Source of the DNA: Streptomyces sindenensis
GTDB taxonomy: Bacteria > Actinomycetota > Actinomycetes > Streptomycetales > Streptomycetaceae
Reading direction: 5' to 3'
Assembly: GCF_014649035.1 (NCBI RefSeq)
Contig: NZ_BMSG01000008.1
Coordinates: 145,240-209,239, forward strand
DNA length: 64,000 nucleotides
This document shows, one piece after another, positions 7,241 through 16,238 of this stretch. Below the pieces are notes generated by a model. That model was not told the DNA's origin. It made no database searches and saw only the letters and a list, made by a program, of their open reading frames with translations. The number at the start of each line of letters is the position of its first letter. The first letter of the stretch is position 1. Position numbers and translations under genes: made by a program.

Positions 7241-8446
7241 TTACTTGCCCGGGACGCGGATGATCAACGCGTCGCCCTGACCGCCGCCGCCGCACAGCGC
7301 CGCCGCGCCCGTGCCGCCGCCGCGCCGCTTCAGCTCCAGGGCCAGGTGCAGGACGACCCGGGCGCCGGACATCCCGATGGGGTGGCCCAGCGCGATCGCG
7401 CCGCCGTTGACGTTGACCTTGTCCGAGGTGACGCCCAGGTCCTTCATGGACTGGACCGCGACGGCGGCGAACGCCTCGTTGATCTCGATCAGGTCGAGGT
7501 CGTCGACGGTCAGGCCGTCCTTCTTCAGCGCGTGCTTGATGGCGTTGGAGGGCTGCGACTGGAGGGAGTTGTCGGGGCCCGCGACGTTTCCGTGGGCGCC
7601 GATCTCGGCGATCCAGTCGAGGCCCAGCTCCTCGGCCCTGGCCTTGCTCATCACGACGACCGCGGCGGCGCCGTCGGAGATCTGCGACGAGGTGCCGGCG
7701 GTGATCGTGCCGTCCTTGGCGAAGGCGGGGCGCAGCTTGCCGAGGGTCTCCACGGTCGTCTCGGCGCGGATGCCCTCGTCCTTCGAGAACAGGACCGGGT
7801 CGCCCTTGCGCTGCGGGATCTCGACCGGGGTGATCTCCGCCTCGAAGAGGCCATTCTTCTGGGCGGCGGCGGCCCGCTGGTGGGACTGTGCGCCGATCTC
7901 GTCCTGGGCGGCGCGGTCCAGGCCGAGGCGGCCGTTGTGCTTCTCGGTGGACTCGCCCATGGGGATGTTCTCGTAGGCGTCGGTGAGACCGTCGTACGCC
8001 ATGGAGTCCAGCATCTCGATCGCGCCGTACTTGTAGCCCTCGCGGGACTTGGGGAGCAGGTGCGGGGCGTTGGTCATGGACTCCTGGCCGCCCGCGACCA
8101 CGACGTCGAACTCCCCGGCGCGGATGAGCTGGTCGGCCAGCGCGATGGCGTCGAGCCCGGACAGGCACACCTTGTTGACGGTGAGCGCGGGGACGTTCAT
8201 CGGGATGCCGGCCTTGATCGCGGCCTGCCGGGCGGGAATCTGGCCCGCGCCGGCCTGGAGCACCTGGCCCATGATCACGTACTGGACCTGGTCGCCGCCG
8301 ATGCCGGCCCGGTCCAGGGCGGCCTTGATCGCGACGCCGCCGAGGTCGGCCGCGGAGAAGCTCTTCAGGGAGCCGAGGAGACGGCCCATGGGCGTCCGGG
8401 CGCCCGCGACGATCACTGAGGTGGTGGTACCGGTCGTTGCTGGCAT
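7241..8446 (-). CDS. Acetyl-CoA C-acetyltransferase (thiolase)
   Basis: 401 residues, full-length thiolase II. The nucleophile Cys lies in [14 protein letters not shown] (about residue 92), the catalytic His in [10 protein letters not shown] and the second Cys in [12 protein letters not shown] near the C-terminus; NEAFA is also present. It condenses two acetyl-CoA to acetoacetyl-CoA or cleaves the reverse way, feeding butyryl-CoA/ethylmalonyl-CoA and polyketide precursor metabolism. It is co-directional with meaB and divergent from mce, a grouping conserved in Streptomyces. A possible -10 (TACATT, minus strand, at 8490-8495) lies in the 145-bp divergent gap beside the palindrome GAGCGCTC (8498-8505). 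Confidence 0.93.
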   Translation of the reverse strand: MPATTGTTTSVIVAGARTPMGRLLGSLKSFSAADLGGVAIKAALDRAGIGGDQVQYVIMGQVLQAGAGQIPARQAAIKAGIPMNVPALTVNKVCLSGLDAIALADQLIRAGEFDVVVAGGQESMTNAPHLLPKSREGYKYGAIEMLDSMAYDGLTDAYENIPMGESTEKHNGRLGLDRAAQDEIGAQSHQRAAAAQKNGLFEAEITPVEIPQRKGDPVLFSKDEGIRAETTVETLGKLRPAFAKDGTITAGTSSQISDGAAAVVVMSKARAEELGLDWIAEIGAHGNVAGPDNSLQSQPSNAIKHALKKDGLTVDDLDLIEINEAFAAVAVQSMKDLGVTSDKVNVNGGAIALGHPIGMSGARVVLHLALELKRRGGGTGAAALCGGGGQGDALIIRVPGK

Positions 8447-8591
8447 GGGCTCGGCCCCTTGGGATCGGATGTGAACGAGGGTTTACCTGAATGTACTGAG
8501 CGCTCCCGCGCCCGTCATCCGGCTACCGGTGTGACGGCGCGCACGTTGCGTAACCATGGCGGGAGCGCCGCGGCGGCTCCATGCTGAATCC

Positions 8592-9020
8592 ATGCTGACG
8601 CGAATCGATCACATCGGGATCGCCTGTTTCGACCTGGACAAGACGGTGGACTTCTACCGTGCCACGTACGGGTTCGAGGTGTTCCACTCGGAGGTCAACG
8701 AGGAGCAGGGGGTCCGCGAGGCCATGCTCAAGATCAACGAGACCTCGGACGGCGGCGCCTCCTACCTCCAGCTGCTGGAGCCCACCCGCGAGGACTCCGC
8801 CGTGGGCAAGTGGCTGGCGAAGAACGGGGAGGGCGTGCACCACATCGCCTTCGGTACGGAGGATGTGGACGGGGACGCCGCGGAGATCCGCGAGAAGGGC
8901 GTCCGGGTGCTGTACGACGAGCCCAGGACGGGGTCCATGGGGTCCCGGATCACGTTCCTGCACCCCAAGGACTGCCACGGCGTCCTCACCGAACTGGTCA
9001 CGAGCCGGGCGGACCACTGA
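8592..9020 (+). CDS. mce: Methylmalonyl-CoA epimerase
   Basis: 142 residues, vicinal-oxygen-chelate fold. It interconverts the (2R)- and (2S)-methylmalonyl-CoA epimers, linking propionyl-CoA and succinyl-CoA metabolism and supplying polyketide extender units. Metal-ligand regions are visible: IDHIGIACFDLD (His), YLQLLEPT (Gln/Glu area), GEGVHHIAF (His) and HGVLTELV (Glu). ATG 8592 is chosen because the family begins MLTRIDHIGI; an in-frame ATG at 8556 would add 12 unlike residues. Neither has a convincing ribosome site. The TGA at 9018 overlaps the promoter proposed for scy. Confidence 0.93.
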   Translation: MLTRIDHIGIACFDLDKTVDFYRATYGFEVFHSEVNEEQGVREAMLKINETSDGGASYLQLLEPTREDSAVGKWLAKNGEGVHHIAFGTEDVDGDAAEIREKGVRVLYDEPRTGSMGSRITFLHPKDCHGVLTELVTSRADH

Positions 9021-9046
9021 CCGCCGTCTACCGGGCCCGGTAGAGT
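9017..9046 (+). promoter_or_regulatory. Candidate scy promoter with 18-bp palindromic operator
   Basis: TAGAGT (9041-9046) is a good -10 and CTGACC (9017-9022) a fair -35, 18 bases apart. The perfect 18-bp palindrome TCTACCGGGCCCGGTAGA (9027-9044) overlaps the -10. With no unpaired loop it is a poor terminator, so a repressor site is the simpler reading. The -35 overlaps the mce stop codon, and the 5' untranslated region of scy would be about 165 bases. Confidence 0.5.
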
Positions 9047-9219
9047 GGGCGGTTCCGGGCCGGGGCCGGGTCGGGGCCGTACCGCGTCCTCGTCGTTTGT
9101 CTGTCACCATTCCCCGGGGGACCGCTCGTCGGCGAGCCCCCGTGTGCAGAGTTACGACCAGGGTTGGGGTCTCCCCTGCTCGCAGAAGTTGAGAGCTCGG
9201 GGAAGGATGGGACCGCGCA

Positions 9220-12200
9220 GTGCGGGGCTACGAACGCCAGGAGAGCCACCGAGCTGAAGACGACCATCTCTCGCGGTTCGAAGCCGAGATGGACCGGCTG
9301 AAGACCGACCGGGAGAAGGCCGTCCAGCACGCCGAGGACCTCGGTTACCAGGTCGAGGTCTTGCGTGCCAAGCTGCACGAGGCCCGGCGCAATCTCGCGA
9401 CCCGTCCCGCCTACGACAGCGCGGACATCGGCTACCAGGCCGAGCAGATGCTGCGGAACGCGCAGGCCCAGGCCGAGCAGATGCGCGGCGACGCCGAGCG
9501 CGAACTGCGCGAGGCCCGCGCCCAGACCCAGCGGATCCTCCAGGAGCACGCCGAGCACCAGGCGCGCCTCCAGGCCGAGTTGCACACCGAGGCCGTCCAG
9601 CGCCGGCAGCGGCTCGACCAGGAGCTGGCGGAGCGCCGTCAGACCGTCGAGTCGCACGTCAACGAGAACGTCGCCTGGGCCGAACAGCTGCGCGCCCGCA
9701 CCGAGTCGCAGGCCCGCCGGCTGCTGGAGGAGTCCCGCGCCGAGGCCGAACAGGCGCTGGCCGCCGCCCGCGACGAGGCCGCCCGGCTGGCGGAGGAGAC
9801 CCGGCGGCGGACCGGCTCGGAGGCCGAGGCCGCCCGGGCCGAAGCGGAAGCGATCCTGCTGCGCGCCCGCAAGGACGCCGAGCGGCTGCTCGGGGCCGCC
9901 TCCGCCCAGGCGCAGGAGGCCACCAGCCACGCGGAACAGCTGCGCTCCACCACCACCGCGGAGACCGACCAGGCCCGCCAGCAGACCGCCGAGCTGAACC
10001 GCACCGCCGAGCAGCGTCTGGCGGAGGCGGAGACCCGGCTGCGCGAATCCCGCCTGGAGGCCGAGAAGGTCCTCGCCGAGGCGAAGGAGGCCGCCGCCAA
10101 GCAGCTGGCCGCCGCCGAGTCGCAGAACGAACAGCGCACCCGTACGGCCAAGTCGGAGATCGCCCGGCTGGTCGGCGAGGCCACCAAGAGCGCCGAGACC
10201 CTCAAGGAAGAGGCCGAGCAGGCCCTCGCCGACGCCCGTGCCGAGGCGGAGCGGTTGGTGGCGGAAGCGGCCGAGAAGGCCAACACGGCCGCCGCCGAGG
10301 ACGCCGCCGCCCAGCTCGCCAAGGCCGCCCGCAGCGCCGAGGAGGTGCTCACCAAGGCCTCCGAGGACGCGCGGTCGACGACGCGGGCGGCGAGCGAGGA
10401 GGCCGAGCGGATCCGCCGTGAGGCCGAGGCCGAGGCGGACCGGCTGCGCGGCGAGGCGGCCGAACAGGCCGACGAGCTGAAGGGCGCGGCCAAGGACGAC
10501 ACCAAGGAGTACCGGGCCAAGACGGTCGAGCTCCAGGAGGAGGCCCGCCGGCTGCGCGGCGAGGCCGAGCAGCTGCGCTCCGAGGCGGTCGCCGAGGGCG
10601 AGCGGATCCGGGGCGAGGCCCGCCGCGAGGCGGTCCAGCAGCTGGAGGAGGGCGCCCGCACCGCCGAGGAGCTGCTGACCAAGGCCCGTTCCGACGCCGA
10701 CGAGGTGCGCGCCAAGGCGAACGGCGAGAGCGAGCGCATCCGCACCGAGGCCGCCGAGCGGGCCGCGGCCCTGCGCAAGCAGGCCGAGGAGACGCTGGAG
10801 CGCACCCGGACCGAGGCCGACGCGCTGCGGGCCGAGGCCGAGGAGCAGGCGGCGGCCGTCACGGCGGCCGCGGAGGCGGCGGCGGCCGAGCTGCGCGAGG
10901 AGACCGAGCGCGGCGTCGCCGCCCGGCAGGCCGAGGCCGACGAAGAGCTGACCCGGCTGCACACCGAGGCCGAGTCGAAGCTCGCCGCCGCCGAGGAGGC
11001 GCTGGGCGAGGCGCGGACGGAAGCCGAGCGGATCCGCCGCGAGACGAACGAGGAGTCCGAGCGGCTGCGCGCGGAGGCCGCCGAGCGGCTGCGGGCGCTC
11101 ACCGAGCAGGCCGAGACGGAGGCCGAGCGGCTGCGCGACGAGGCCGCCGCGGACGCCGCCCAGTCCCGGGCCGAGGGCGAGAACGTCGCCGTACGGCTGC
11201 GGAGCGAGGCGGCCGCCGAGGCGGAGCGGCTCAAGTCCGAGGCGCAGGAGAGCGCCGACCGGGTGCGCGCGGAGGCCGCGGCCGCCGCCGAACGGGTCGG
11301 TGCCGAGGCCGCCGAGGCGCTGGCCGCCGCCCAGGAGGAGGCGACCCGCCGCCGCCGGGAGGCCGAGGAGACCCTCGGCGCCGCCCGGTCCGAGGCCGAG
11401 CAGGAGCGGGAGCGGGCCCGCGAGCAGAGCGAGGAGCTGCTCGCCTCCGCCCGCAAGCGGGTCGAGGAGGCGGAGGCCGAGGCGCGCCGGCTGGTCGAGG
11501 AGGCGGACACCCGGGCGACCGAGCTGGTCGCGGCCGCCGAGCAGACCGCTCAGCAGGTACGGGACTCCGTCCAGGGCATGCACGAGCAGGCCGAGGAGGA
11601 GATCACCGGGCTTCGGTCGGCCGCGGAGCACGCCGCGGAGCGCACCCGTACCGAGGCGCAGGAGGAGGCGGACCGGGTCCGCGCCGACGCGCACGCGGAG
11701 CGGGAGCGGGCCTCGGAGGACGCGGTACGGCTGCGCCGGGAGGCCAACGAGGAGTCGGACCGGCTCCGGCAGGAGGCGCACGAGGAGACCGAGGCCGCGA
11801 AGGCGCTGGCCGAGCGGACGGTCTCCGAGGCGATCACCGAGTCGGAGCGGCTGCGCGCGGACGCCTCCGAGTACAGCCAGCGGATGCGCACCGAGGGGTC
11901 CGACGCGCTGGCGTCGGCCGAGCAGGACGCCTCGCGCGCCCGTGCCGAGGCCCGGCAGGACGCCAACCGGATCCGTTCCGAGGCCGCGGCGCAGGCGGAC
12001 CGGCTGATCGGCGAGGCGACCACCGAGAGCGAACGCATCCGCAACGAGGCCGCCCAGTCCTCCGAGCAGCTCGTCGTCGAGGCCACCACGGAGGCCAACC
12101 GCCGCCGCAGCGAGTCCACCGAGAAGGCGGACCGGATGCTGGCCGAGGCGACCGCCGAGGCGGAGCGGCTGCGCAGCGAGGCGGCCGAGCGGCTGGGCTC

Positions 12201-13113
12201 CGCGCAGGAGCACGCGGCCCGCGCCCACGAGGAGGCCGAACGGCTGCGCGCCGACGCGGAGTCGGCCGCGGAGGAGTTGCGCTCGTCGGCCCGCCAGGAG
12301 GCGGACCGGGTGCTGGACGAGGCGCGCGAGGCCGCGGCCAAGCGCCGGGCGGACGCGGCCGAGCAGGCGGACCAGCTCATCAACAAGGCGCGGGAGGAGG
12401 CGCTGCGTACGGCCACCGAGGCCGAGACGCAGTCCGACACGATGGTCGGCGCGGCCCGCAAGGAGGCCCAGCGGATCACCTCGGAGGCGACCGTCGAGGG
12501 CAACACCCTGGTGGAGCGCGCCCGTGCCGACGCGGACGAGCTGCTGGTCGGAGCCCGGCGTGACGCGACGCAGATCCGGGAGCGGGCCGAGGAGCTGCGG
12601 GCCCGGCTGGAGAGCGAGATCGAGGAGCTGCACGAGCGGGCCCGCCGGGAGACGTCCGAGCAGATGAAGACCGCGGGGGAACGGGTCGACCATCTGATGA
12701 AGGCGGCGACCGAGCAGCGCGACGAGGCCGAGGCGAAGGCCAAGGAGCTGATGGCGGAGGCCAATTCGGAGGCGAGCAAGGTCCGTATCGCCGCGGTGAA
12801 GCGGGCCGAGTCGCTGCTGAAGGAGGCCGAGACCAAGAAGGCCGAGCTGATCCGCGAGGCGGAGAAGCTGCGGGCCGAGGCGAAGGCCGAGTCCGAGGCC
12901 ATGGTCGACGAGGGCAAGCGCGAGCTGGACGTCCTGGTGCGCAGGCGCGAGGACATCAATGCGGAGATCTCCCGTGTCCAGGACGTGCTGGAAGCGTTGG
13001 AAGGTTTCGAGACTCCGGGCGGGGGCGGGAAACCGGCCGGTGGTTCCGCGGGAGGCGCCAAGGCTCCGGCGGCGGCGGGTACACGGTCGGGGGGCAAGTC
13101 GTCCGAGCGGTGA
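9220..13113 (+). CDS. scy: Polarisome scaffold coiled-coil protein Scy
   Basis: 1297 residues, nearly all coiled coil. A short N-terminal region (MRGYERQESHRAEDDHLSRF, then YQVEVLRAKLHEARRNLATR) resembles DivIVA-like proteins. From about residue 90 to 1260 runs a long A/E/R-rich array of AEAERLRxEA-type units without Pro, fitting the 51-residue repeat described for Scy in S. coelicolor. The Gly/Pro/Ala tail (from about 1265) is disordered. Scy assembles at hyphal tips with DivIVA and FilP to mark sites of polar growth and branching. The start is GTG 9220, with AAGGA about 13 bases upstream. Its length is close to the S. coelicolor protein (about 1326 by memory). It is followed by filP. Confidence 0.93.
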   Translation: MRGYERQESHRAEDDHLSRFEAEMDRLKTDREKAVQHAEDLGYQVEVLRAKLHEARRNLATRPAYDSADIGYQAEQMLRNAQAQAEQMRGDAERELREARAQTQRILQEHAEHQARLQAELHTEAVQRRQRLDQELAERRQTVESHVNENVAWAEQLRARTESQARRLLEESRAEAEQALAAARDEAARLAEETRRRTGSEAEAARAEAEAILLRARKDAERLLGAASAQAQEATSHAEQLRSTTTAETDQARQQTAELNRTAEQRLAEAETRLRESRLEAEKVLAEAKEAAAKQLAAAESQNEQRTRTAKSEIARLVGEATKSAETLKEEAEQALADARAEAERLVAEAAEKANTAAAEDAAAQLAKAARSAEEVLTKASEDARSTTRAASEEAERIRREAEAEADRLRGEAAEQADELKGAAKDDTKEYRAKTVELQEEARRLRGEAEQLRSEAVAEGERIRGEARREAVQQLEEGARTAEELLTKARSDADEVRAKANGESERIRTEAAERAAALRKQAEETLERTRTEADALRAEAEEQAAAVTAAAEAAAAELREETERGVAARQAEADEELTRLHTEAESKLAAAEEALGEARTEAERIRRETNEESERLRAEAAERLRALTEQAETEAERLRDEAAADAAQSRAEGENVAVRLRSEAAAEAERLKSEAQESADRVRAEAAAAAERVGAEAAEALAAAQEEATRRRREAEETLGAARSEAEQERERAREQSEELLASARKRVEEAEAEARRLVEEADTRATELVAAAEQTAQQVRDSVQGMHEQAEEEITGLRSAAEHAAERTRTEAQEEADRVRADAHAERERASEDAVRLRREANEESDRLRQEAHEETEAAKALAERTVSEAITESERLRADASEYSQRMRTEGSDALASAEQDASRARAEARQDANRIRSEAAAQADRLIGEATTESERIRNEAAQSSEQLVVEATTEANRRRSESTEKADRMLAEATAEAERLRSEAAERLGSAQEHAARAHEEAERLRADAESAAEELRSSARQEADRVLDEAREAAAKRRADAAEQADQLINKAREEALRTATEAETQSDTMVGAARKEAQRITSEATVEGNTLVERARADADELLVGARRDATQIRERAEELRARLESEIEELHERARRETSEQMKTAGERVDHLMKAATEQRDEAEAKAKELMAEANSEASKVRIAAVKRAESLLKEAETKKAELIREAEKLRAEAKAESEAMVDEGKRELDVLVRRREDINAEISRVQDVLEALEGFETPGGGGKPAGGSAGGAKAPAAAGTRSGGKSSER

Positions 13114-13157
13114 CCGTCCACGGTGCGCCGCGCTTCGTCATGGACATTCAAGCCTTC

Positions 13158-13188
13158 GAGTGGCAAGCACTCCGGGGGTCAGCCACTC
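13158..13188. repeat. Inverted repeat between scy and filP
   Basis: GAGTGGC (13158-13164) and GCCACTC (13182-13188) could form a 7-bp stem with a 17-base loop, followed by AAAA. It may be a weak scy terminator or a filP regulatory site. Confidence 0.3.
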
Positions 13189-13296
13189 AAAAGGGGTGTC
13201 ATTCTCCAGATCAAACCGGCATCTTCACGCTGACACGCCGCAATGGCCCCTAGGATTCCCTCTATCACCTCACCGGTCTCATTCGACAGGAACCCC

Positions 13297-14235
13297 ATGA
13301 GTGACCCTTCCTCCCCCTTCGGCTTCGAGCACGTGCGCCGTGGCTACGACCGCGGTCAGGTGGACGACCGCATCGCCAAGCTCATCGCGGACCGTGACAG
13401 TGCCCTGGCCCGAATCACCTCTCTGGAAAAGCGCATCGAGGAACTGCACCTCGAAACGCAGAACGCCCAGGCCCAGGTAAACGAGGCCGAGCCCTCGTAC
13501 GCCGGTCTCGGCGCCCGTGTCGAGAAGATTCTCCGCCTCGCCGAGGAGGAGGCCAAGGACCTGCGCGAGGAGGCCCGTCGCGCGGCCGAGCAGCACCGCG
13601 AGCTCGCCGAGTCGGCCGCCCAGCAGGTGCGCAACGACGCCGAGACGTTCGCCGCCGAGCGCAAGGCGAAGGCCGAGGACGAGGGCGTCCGCATCGTCGA
13701 GAAGGCCCAGGGCGAGGCGAACACCCTGCGCGCCGACGCCCAGAAGGACGCCCAGCAGAAGCGTGAGGAGGCCGACGCCCTCTTCGAGGAGACCCGCGCC
13801 AAGGCCGCCCAGGCCGCGGCCGACTTCGAGACCAACCTGGCCAAGCGCCGCGAGCAGTCGGAGCGCGACCTCGCGTCCCGTCAGGCCAAGGCCGAGAAGC
13901 GTCTCGCCGAGATCGAGCACCGCGCCGAGCAGCTCCGCCTGGAGGCCGAGAAGCTCCGCACGGACGCCGAGCGCCGGGCCCGCCAGACGGTGGAGACCGC
14001 CCAGCGTCAGGCCGAGGACATCGTCGCCGACGCCAACGCCAAGGCCGACCGGATCCGCAGCGAATCGGAGCGCGAGCTGGCGGCGCTCACCAACCGCCGC
14101 GACTCGATCAACGCGCAGCTGACCAACGTCCGCGAGATGCTGGCGACGCTGACCGGCGCCGCCGTGGCCGCCGCCGGCACCCCCGTGGAGGACGAGCCCG
14201 CCACCCGCGGCGTCCCGGCCCAGCAGAGCCGCTGA
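13297..14235 (+). CDS. filP: Intermediate-filament-like protein FilP
   Basis: 312 residues. The family-typical N-terminus MSDPSSPFGFEHVRRGYDRG sets the start at ATG 13297, with AGGAA six to ten bases upstream. The short N-terminal DivIVA-like segment (to about residue 60) is followed by a PSYAGLGARVEKILRLAEEE break and a continuous coiled coil to about residue 285. The Ala/Pro tail is disordered. FilP self-assembles into filaments that stiffen hyphae and interacts with DivIVA and Scy at tips. TAGGAT at 13251-13256 is a possible -10, so filP may be transcribed apart from scy, from which it is separated by 183 bp. Confidence 0.93.
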   Translation: MSDPSSPFGFEHVRRGYDRGQVDDRIAKLIADRDSALARITSLEKRIEELHLETQNAQAQVNEAEPSYAGLGARVEKILRLAEEEAKDLREEARRAAEQHRELAESAAQQVRNDAETFAAERKAKAEDEGVRIVEKAQGEANTLRADAQKDAQQKREEADALFEETRAKAAQAAADFETNLAKRREQSERDLASRQAKAEKRLAEIEHRAEQLRLEAEKLRTDAERRARQTVETAQRQAEDIVADANAKADRIRSESERELAALTNRRDSINAQLTNVREMLATLTGAAVAAAGTPVEDEPATRGVPAQQSR

Positions 14236-14318
14236 TCCCCGCGGTCCCGCTACCCCCGTGTGCGCCCGGTTCCGCCCTTGTGGTGGCGCCGGGCGCTCTG
14301 GCGTTCTAGCGTGTGCGC

Positions 14319-15314
14319 ATGATCGAGCTCGAGGGACTCACCAAACGTTTCGGCAGCAAGGTCGCCGTCGATCATCTGTCGTTTCAGGTCAGGCCGGGTA
14401 TCGTGACCGGCTTCCTCGGCCCCAACGGGGCGGGCAAGTCCACCACGATGCGGATGATGCTCGATCTCGACAACCCCACCAGCGGTACGGTGCGCATCGA
14501 CGGCAAGCACTACCGCGACCTCCAGGAACCGCTGAAGTACATCGGGGCGCTCCTCGACGCCAAGGCGATGCACGGCGGCCGCAGTGCGTACAACAACCTG
14601 CTGTGCCTCGCGCAGAGCAACCGCATCCCGAGCAGCCGGGTCGACGAGGTGCTCGACATGGTCGGGCTGAGCGCGGTCGCGAAGAAGAAGTCCAAGGGGT
14701 TCTCCCTCGGCATGGGCCAACGGCTCGGGATCGCCTCCGCGTTGCTGGGCGACCCGGAGATCCTGATGTTCGACGAGCCGGTCAACGGACTGGACCCGGA
14801 GGGCATCCACTGGATCCGCAACCTGATGAAGGCGCTCGCCTCGGAGGGCCGGACCATCTTCGTCTCCTCGCACCTGATGAGCGAAATGGCGCTGACCGCC
14901 GACCACTTGATCGTGATCGGCCAGGGCAAGCTGCTCGCCGACACCTCGATGGCGGACTTCATCCACGAGAACTCCCGCAGTTATACGCGGCTGCGCTCAC
15001 CGCAGTACGAACGGCTGCGTGACGTGCTGCACCAGGAGGGCTTCACGGCCGTGGAGACGGCGGGCGGCGTCCTGGAGATCGACGGCGCCACGACCGAGGA
15101 GCTGGGCGAGCTGGCGGCCCGGCACCAGGTGGTGCTGCACGAGCTGAGCTCCCAGCGGGCCTCGCTGGAGGAGGCGTTCATGCAGATGACCGCCGGCTCG
15201 GTGGAGTACCACGCCCACTCCGAACGGGACCCGGCGGCCGAACCCCCCGCGGTGGGGGCCGGCTGGGGCGAGAACTGGAACAAGCCGGGCAGCAACAACA
15301 CCGAGGGGAAGTGA
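14319..15314 (+). CDS. ABC transporter ATP-binding protein (first tandem pair)
   Basis: 331 residues, ABC ATPase of the multidrug/bacitracin-exporter type. Walker A GPNGAGKST, signature FSLGMGQRLGIA (LGMGQ in place of LSGGQ), Walker B ILMFDEPVNGLDPEG and the H-loop SSHLM are all present. The C-terminal 100 residues are an accessory domain. ATG 14319 is chosen over the in-frame GTG 14313; no ribosome site precedes it, so a leaderless message is possible. Its stop overlaps the permease start (GTGA). It should power the adjacent permease; the substrate is unknown. It is closely similar to the ATPase at 16239-17423. Confidence 0.93.
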   Translation: MIELEGLTKRFGSKVAVDHLSFQVRPGIVTGFLGPNGAGKSTTMRMMLDLDNPTSGTVRIDGKHYRDLQEPLKYIGALLDAKAMHGGRSAYNNLLCLAQSNRIPSSRVDEVLDMVGLSAVAKKKSKGFSLGMGQRLGIASALLGDPEILMFDEPVNGLDPEGIHWIRNLMKALASEGRTIFVSSHLMSEMALTADHLIVIGQGKLLADTSMADFIHENSRSYTRLRSPQYERLRDVLHQEGFTAVETAGGVLEIDGATTEELGELAARHQVVLHELSSQRASLEEAFMQMTAGSVEYHAHSERDPAAEPPAVGAGWGENWNKPGSNNTEGK

Positions 15315-16099
15315 CGACGATGGCATCGGTACCCGCGGTTCTCGCCTCGGAATGGACCAAGATCCGGTCGGTCTCCTCGACCACCTGGACCCTCATCTCC
15401 GCGTTCGCCGTCACGGTCGTGATGGGCGCGGCCCTGAGCGCCCTGCTGAACGCCACGTTCGACGACCTCTCCGAGGCCGAGCAGGCCACGTTCGACCCGA
15501 CCTTCGTCAGCTTCTCCGGGACCATTCTCGGCCAGCTCGCGATGGTGGTGTTCGGGGTGCTCGTGGTCGGTACGGAGTACAGCTCCGGCATGATCCGCAC
15601 CTCGCTGGCGGCGGTGCCCCAGCGCGCCACGTTCCTCTTCAGCAAGATCACGGTGGCCGGGGTGCTGGCCCTCCTCGTGGGGCTGCTGACGAGCTTCGTC
15701 TCGTTCTTCCTGAGCCAGGCCATGCTCGGCGACCGGGGTACCGACATCGGCGCGGACAACGTGCTGCGCGCGGTCGTCGGCGGCGGGCTCTACATGGGTC
15801 TGATCGCGATCTTCTCCATGGGCGTGGCGGCGATGCTGCGCAGTTCCATGCTGTCGCTCGGCATCCTGATGCCGTTCTTCTTCCTGGTCTCGCAGATCCT
15901 CTCGGCGGTGCCGGGGGCCAAGGACGTCGCCCAGTACTTCCCCGACCAGGCCGGTTCGAAGATCATGCAGGTCGTCCCGGACGCGCTGAACTCCGAGCCC
16001 GCCCCGTACGGGCCCTGGGGAGGGCTCGGGATCATGGTGCTCTGGGTGCTGGCCGCGGTGCTCGGCGGCTTCCTGGTCCTGAAGCGCCGGGACGCGTAG
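15311..16099 (+). CDS. ABC-2 type permease (first tandem pair)
   Basis: 262 residues with six predicted membrane spans, including TWTLISAFAVTVVMGAALSA near the N-terminus and GLGIMVLWVLAAVLGGFLVL at the C-terminus. Start GTG 15311 overlaps the ATPase stop. The N-terminal LASEWTKIRSVSSTTWTL motif (SEWTK.RSV) is shared with the permease at 17420-18271. It should form the membrane part of an exporter with the preceding ATPase. The substrate is unknown. It ends with a typical KRRDA tail. Confidence 0.9.
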   Translation: MTTMASVPAVLASEWTKIRSVSSTTWTLISAFAVTVVMGAALSALLNATFDDLSEAEQATFDPTFVSFSGTILGQLAMVVFGVLVVGTEYSSGMIRTSLAAVPQRATFLFSKITVAGVLALLVGLLTSFVSFFLSQAMLGDRGTDIGADNVLRAVVGGGLYMGLIAIFSMGVAAMLRSSMLSLGILMPFFFLVSQILSAVPGAKDVAQYFPDQAGSKIMQVVPDALNSEPAPYGPWGGLGIMVLWVLAAVLGGFLVLKRRDA

Positions 16100-16238
16100 A
16101 GCCCGTAACCGCCCGCTCGCACGCTGTGCACAACTTGGCCGGAACCTACAGTGCCTGGTTATCCTCCTAACTCTTACGGGGGTGTGCGGCCGGGCGGCCC
16201 GAGCCCCGAACGACAGAGTGAGTCGATGGGGCTGGAGC

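Noticed and set aside
5930..8419. An 829-codon plus-strand frame over meaB and the thiolase
   Set aside because: It crosses a terminator and three real genes, and shows no domain.
8556..8591. ATG 8556 as the start of mce
   Set aside because: The added residues (MAGAPRRLHAES) do not belong to the family, which begins MLTRIDHIGI.
9028..12693. A 1221-codon open frame on the minus strand across scy
   Set aside because: It is a shadow of the scy coiled-coil codons (GAG/GCC bias): Leu/Gly/Arg-rich, without domains or a ribosome site.
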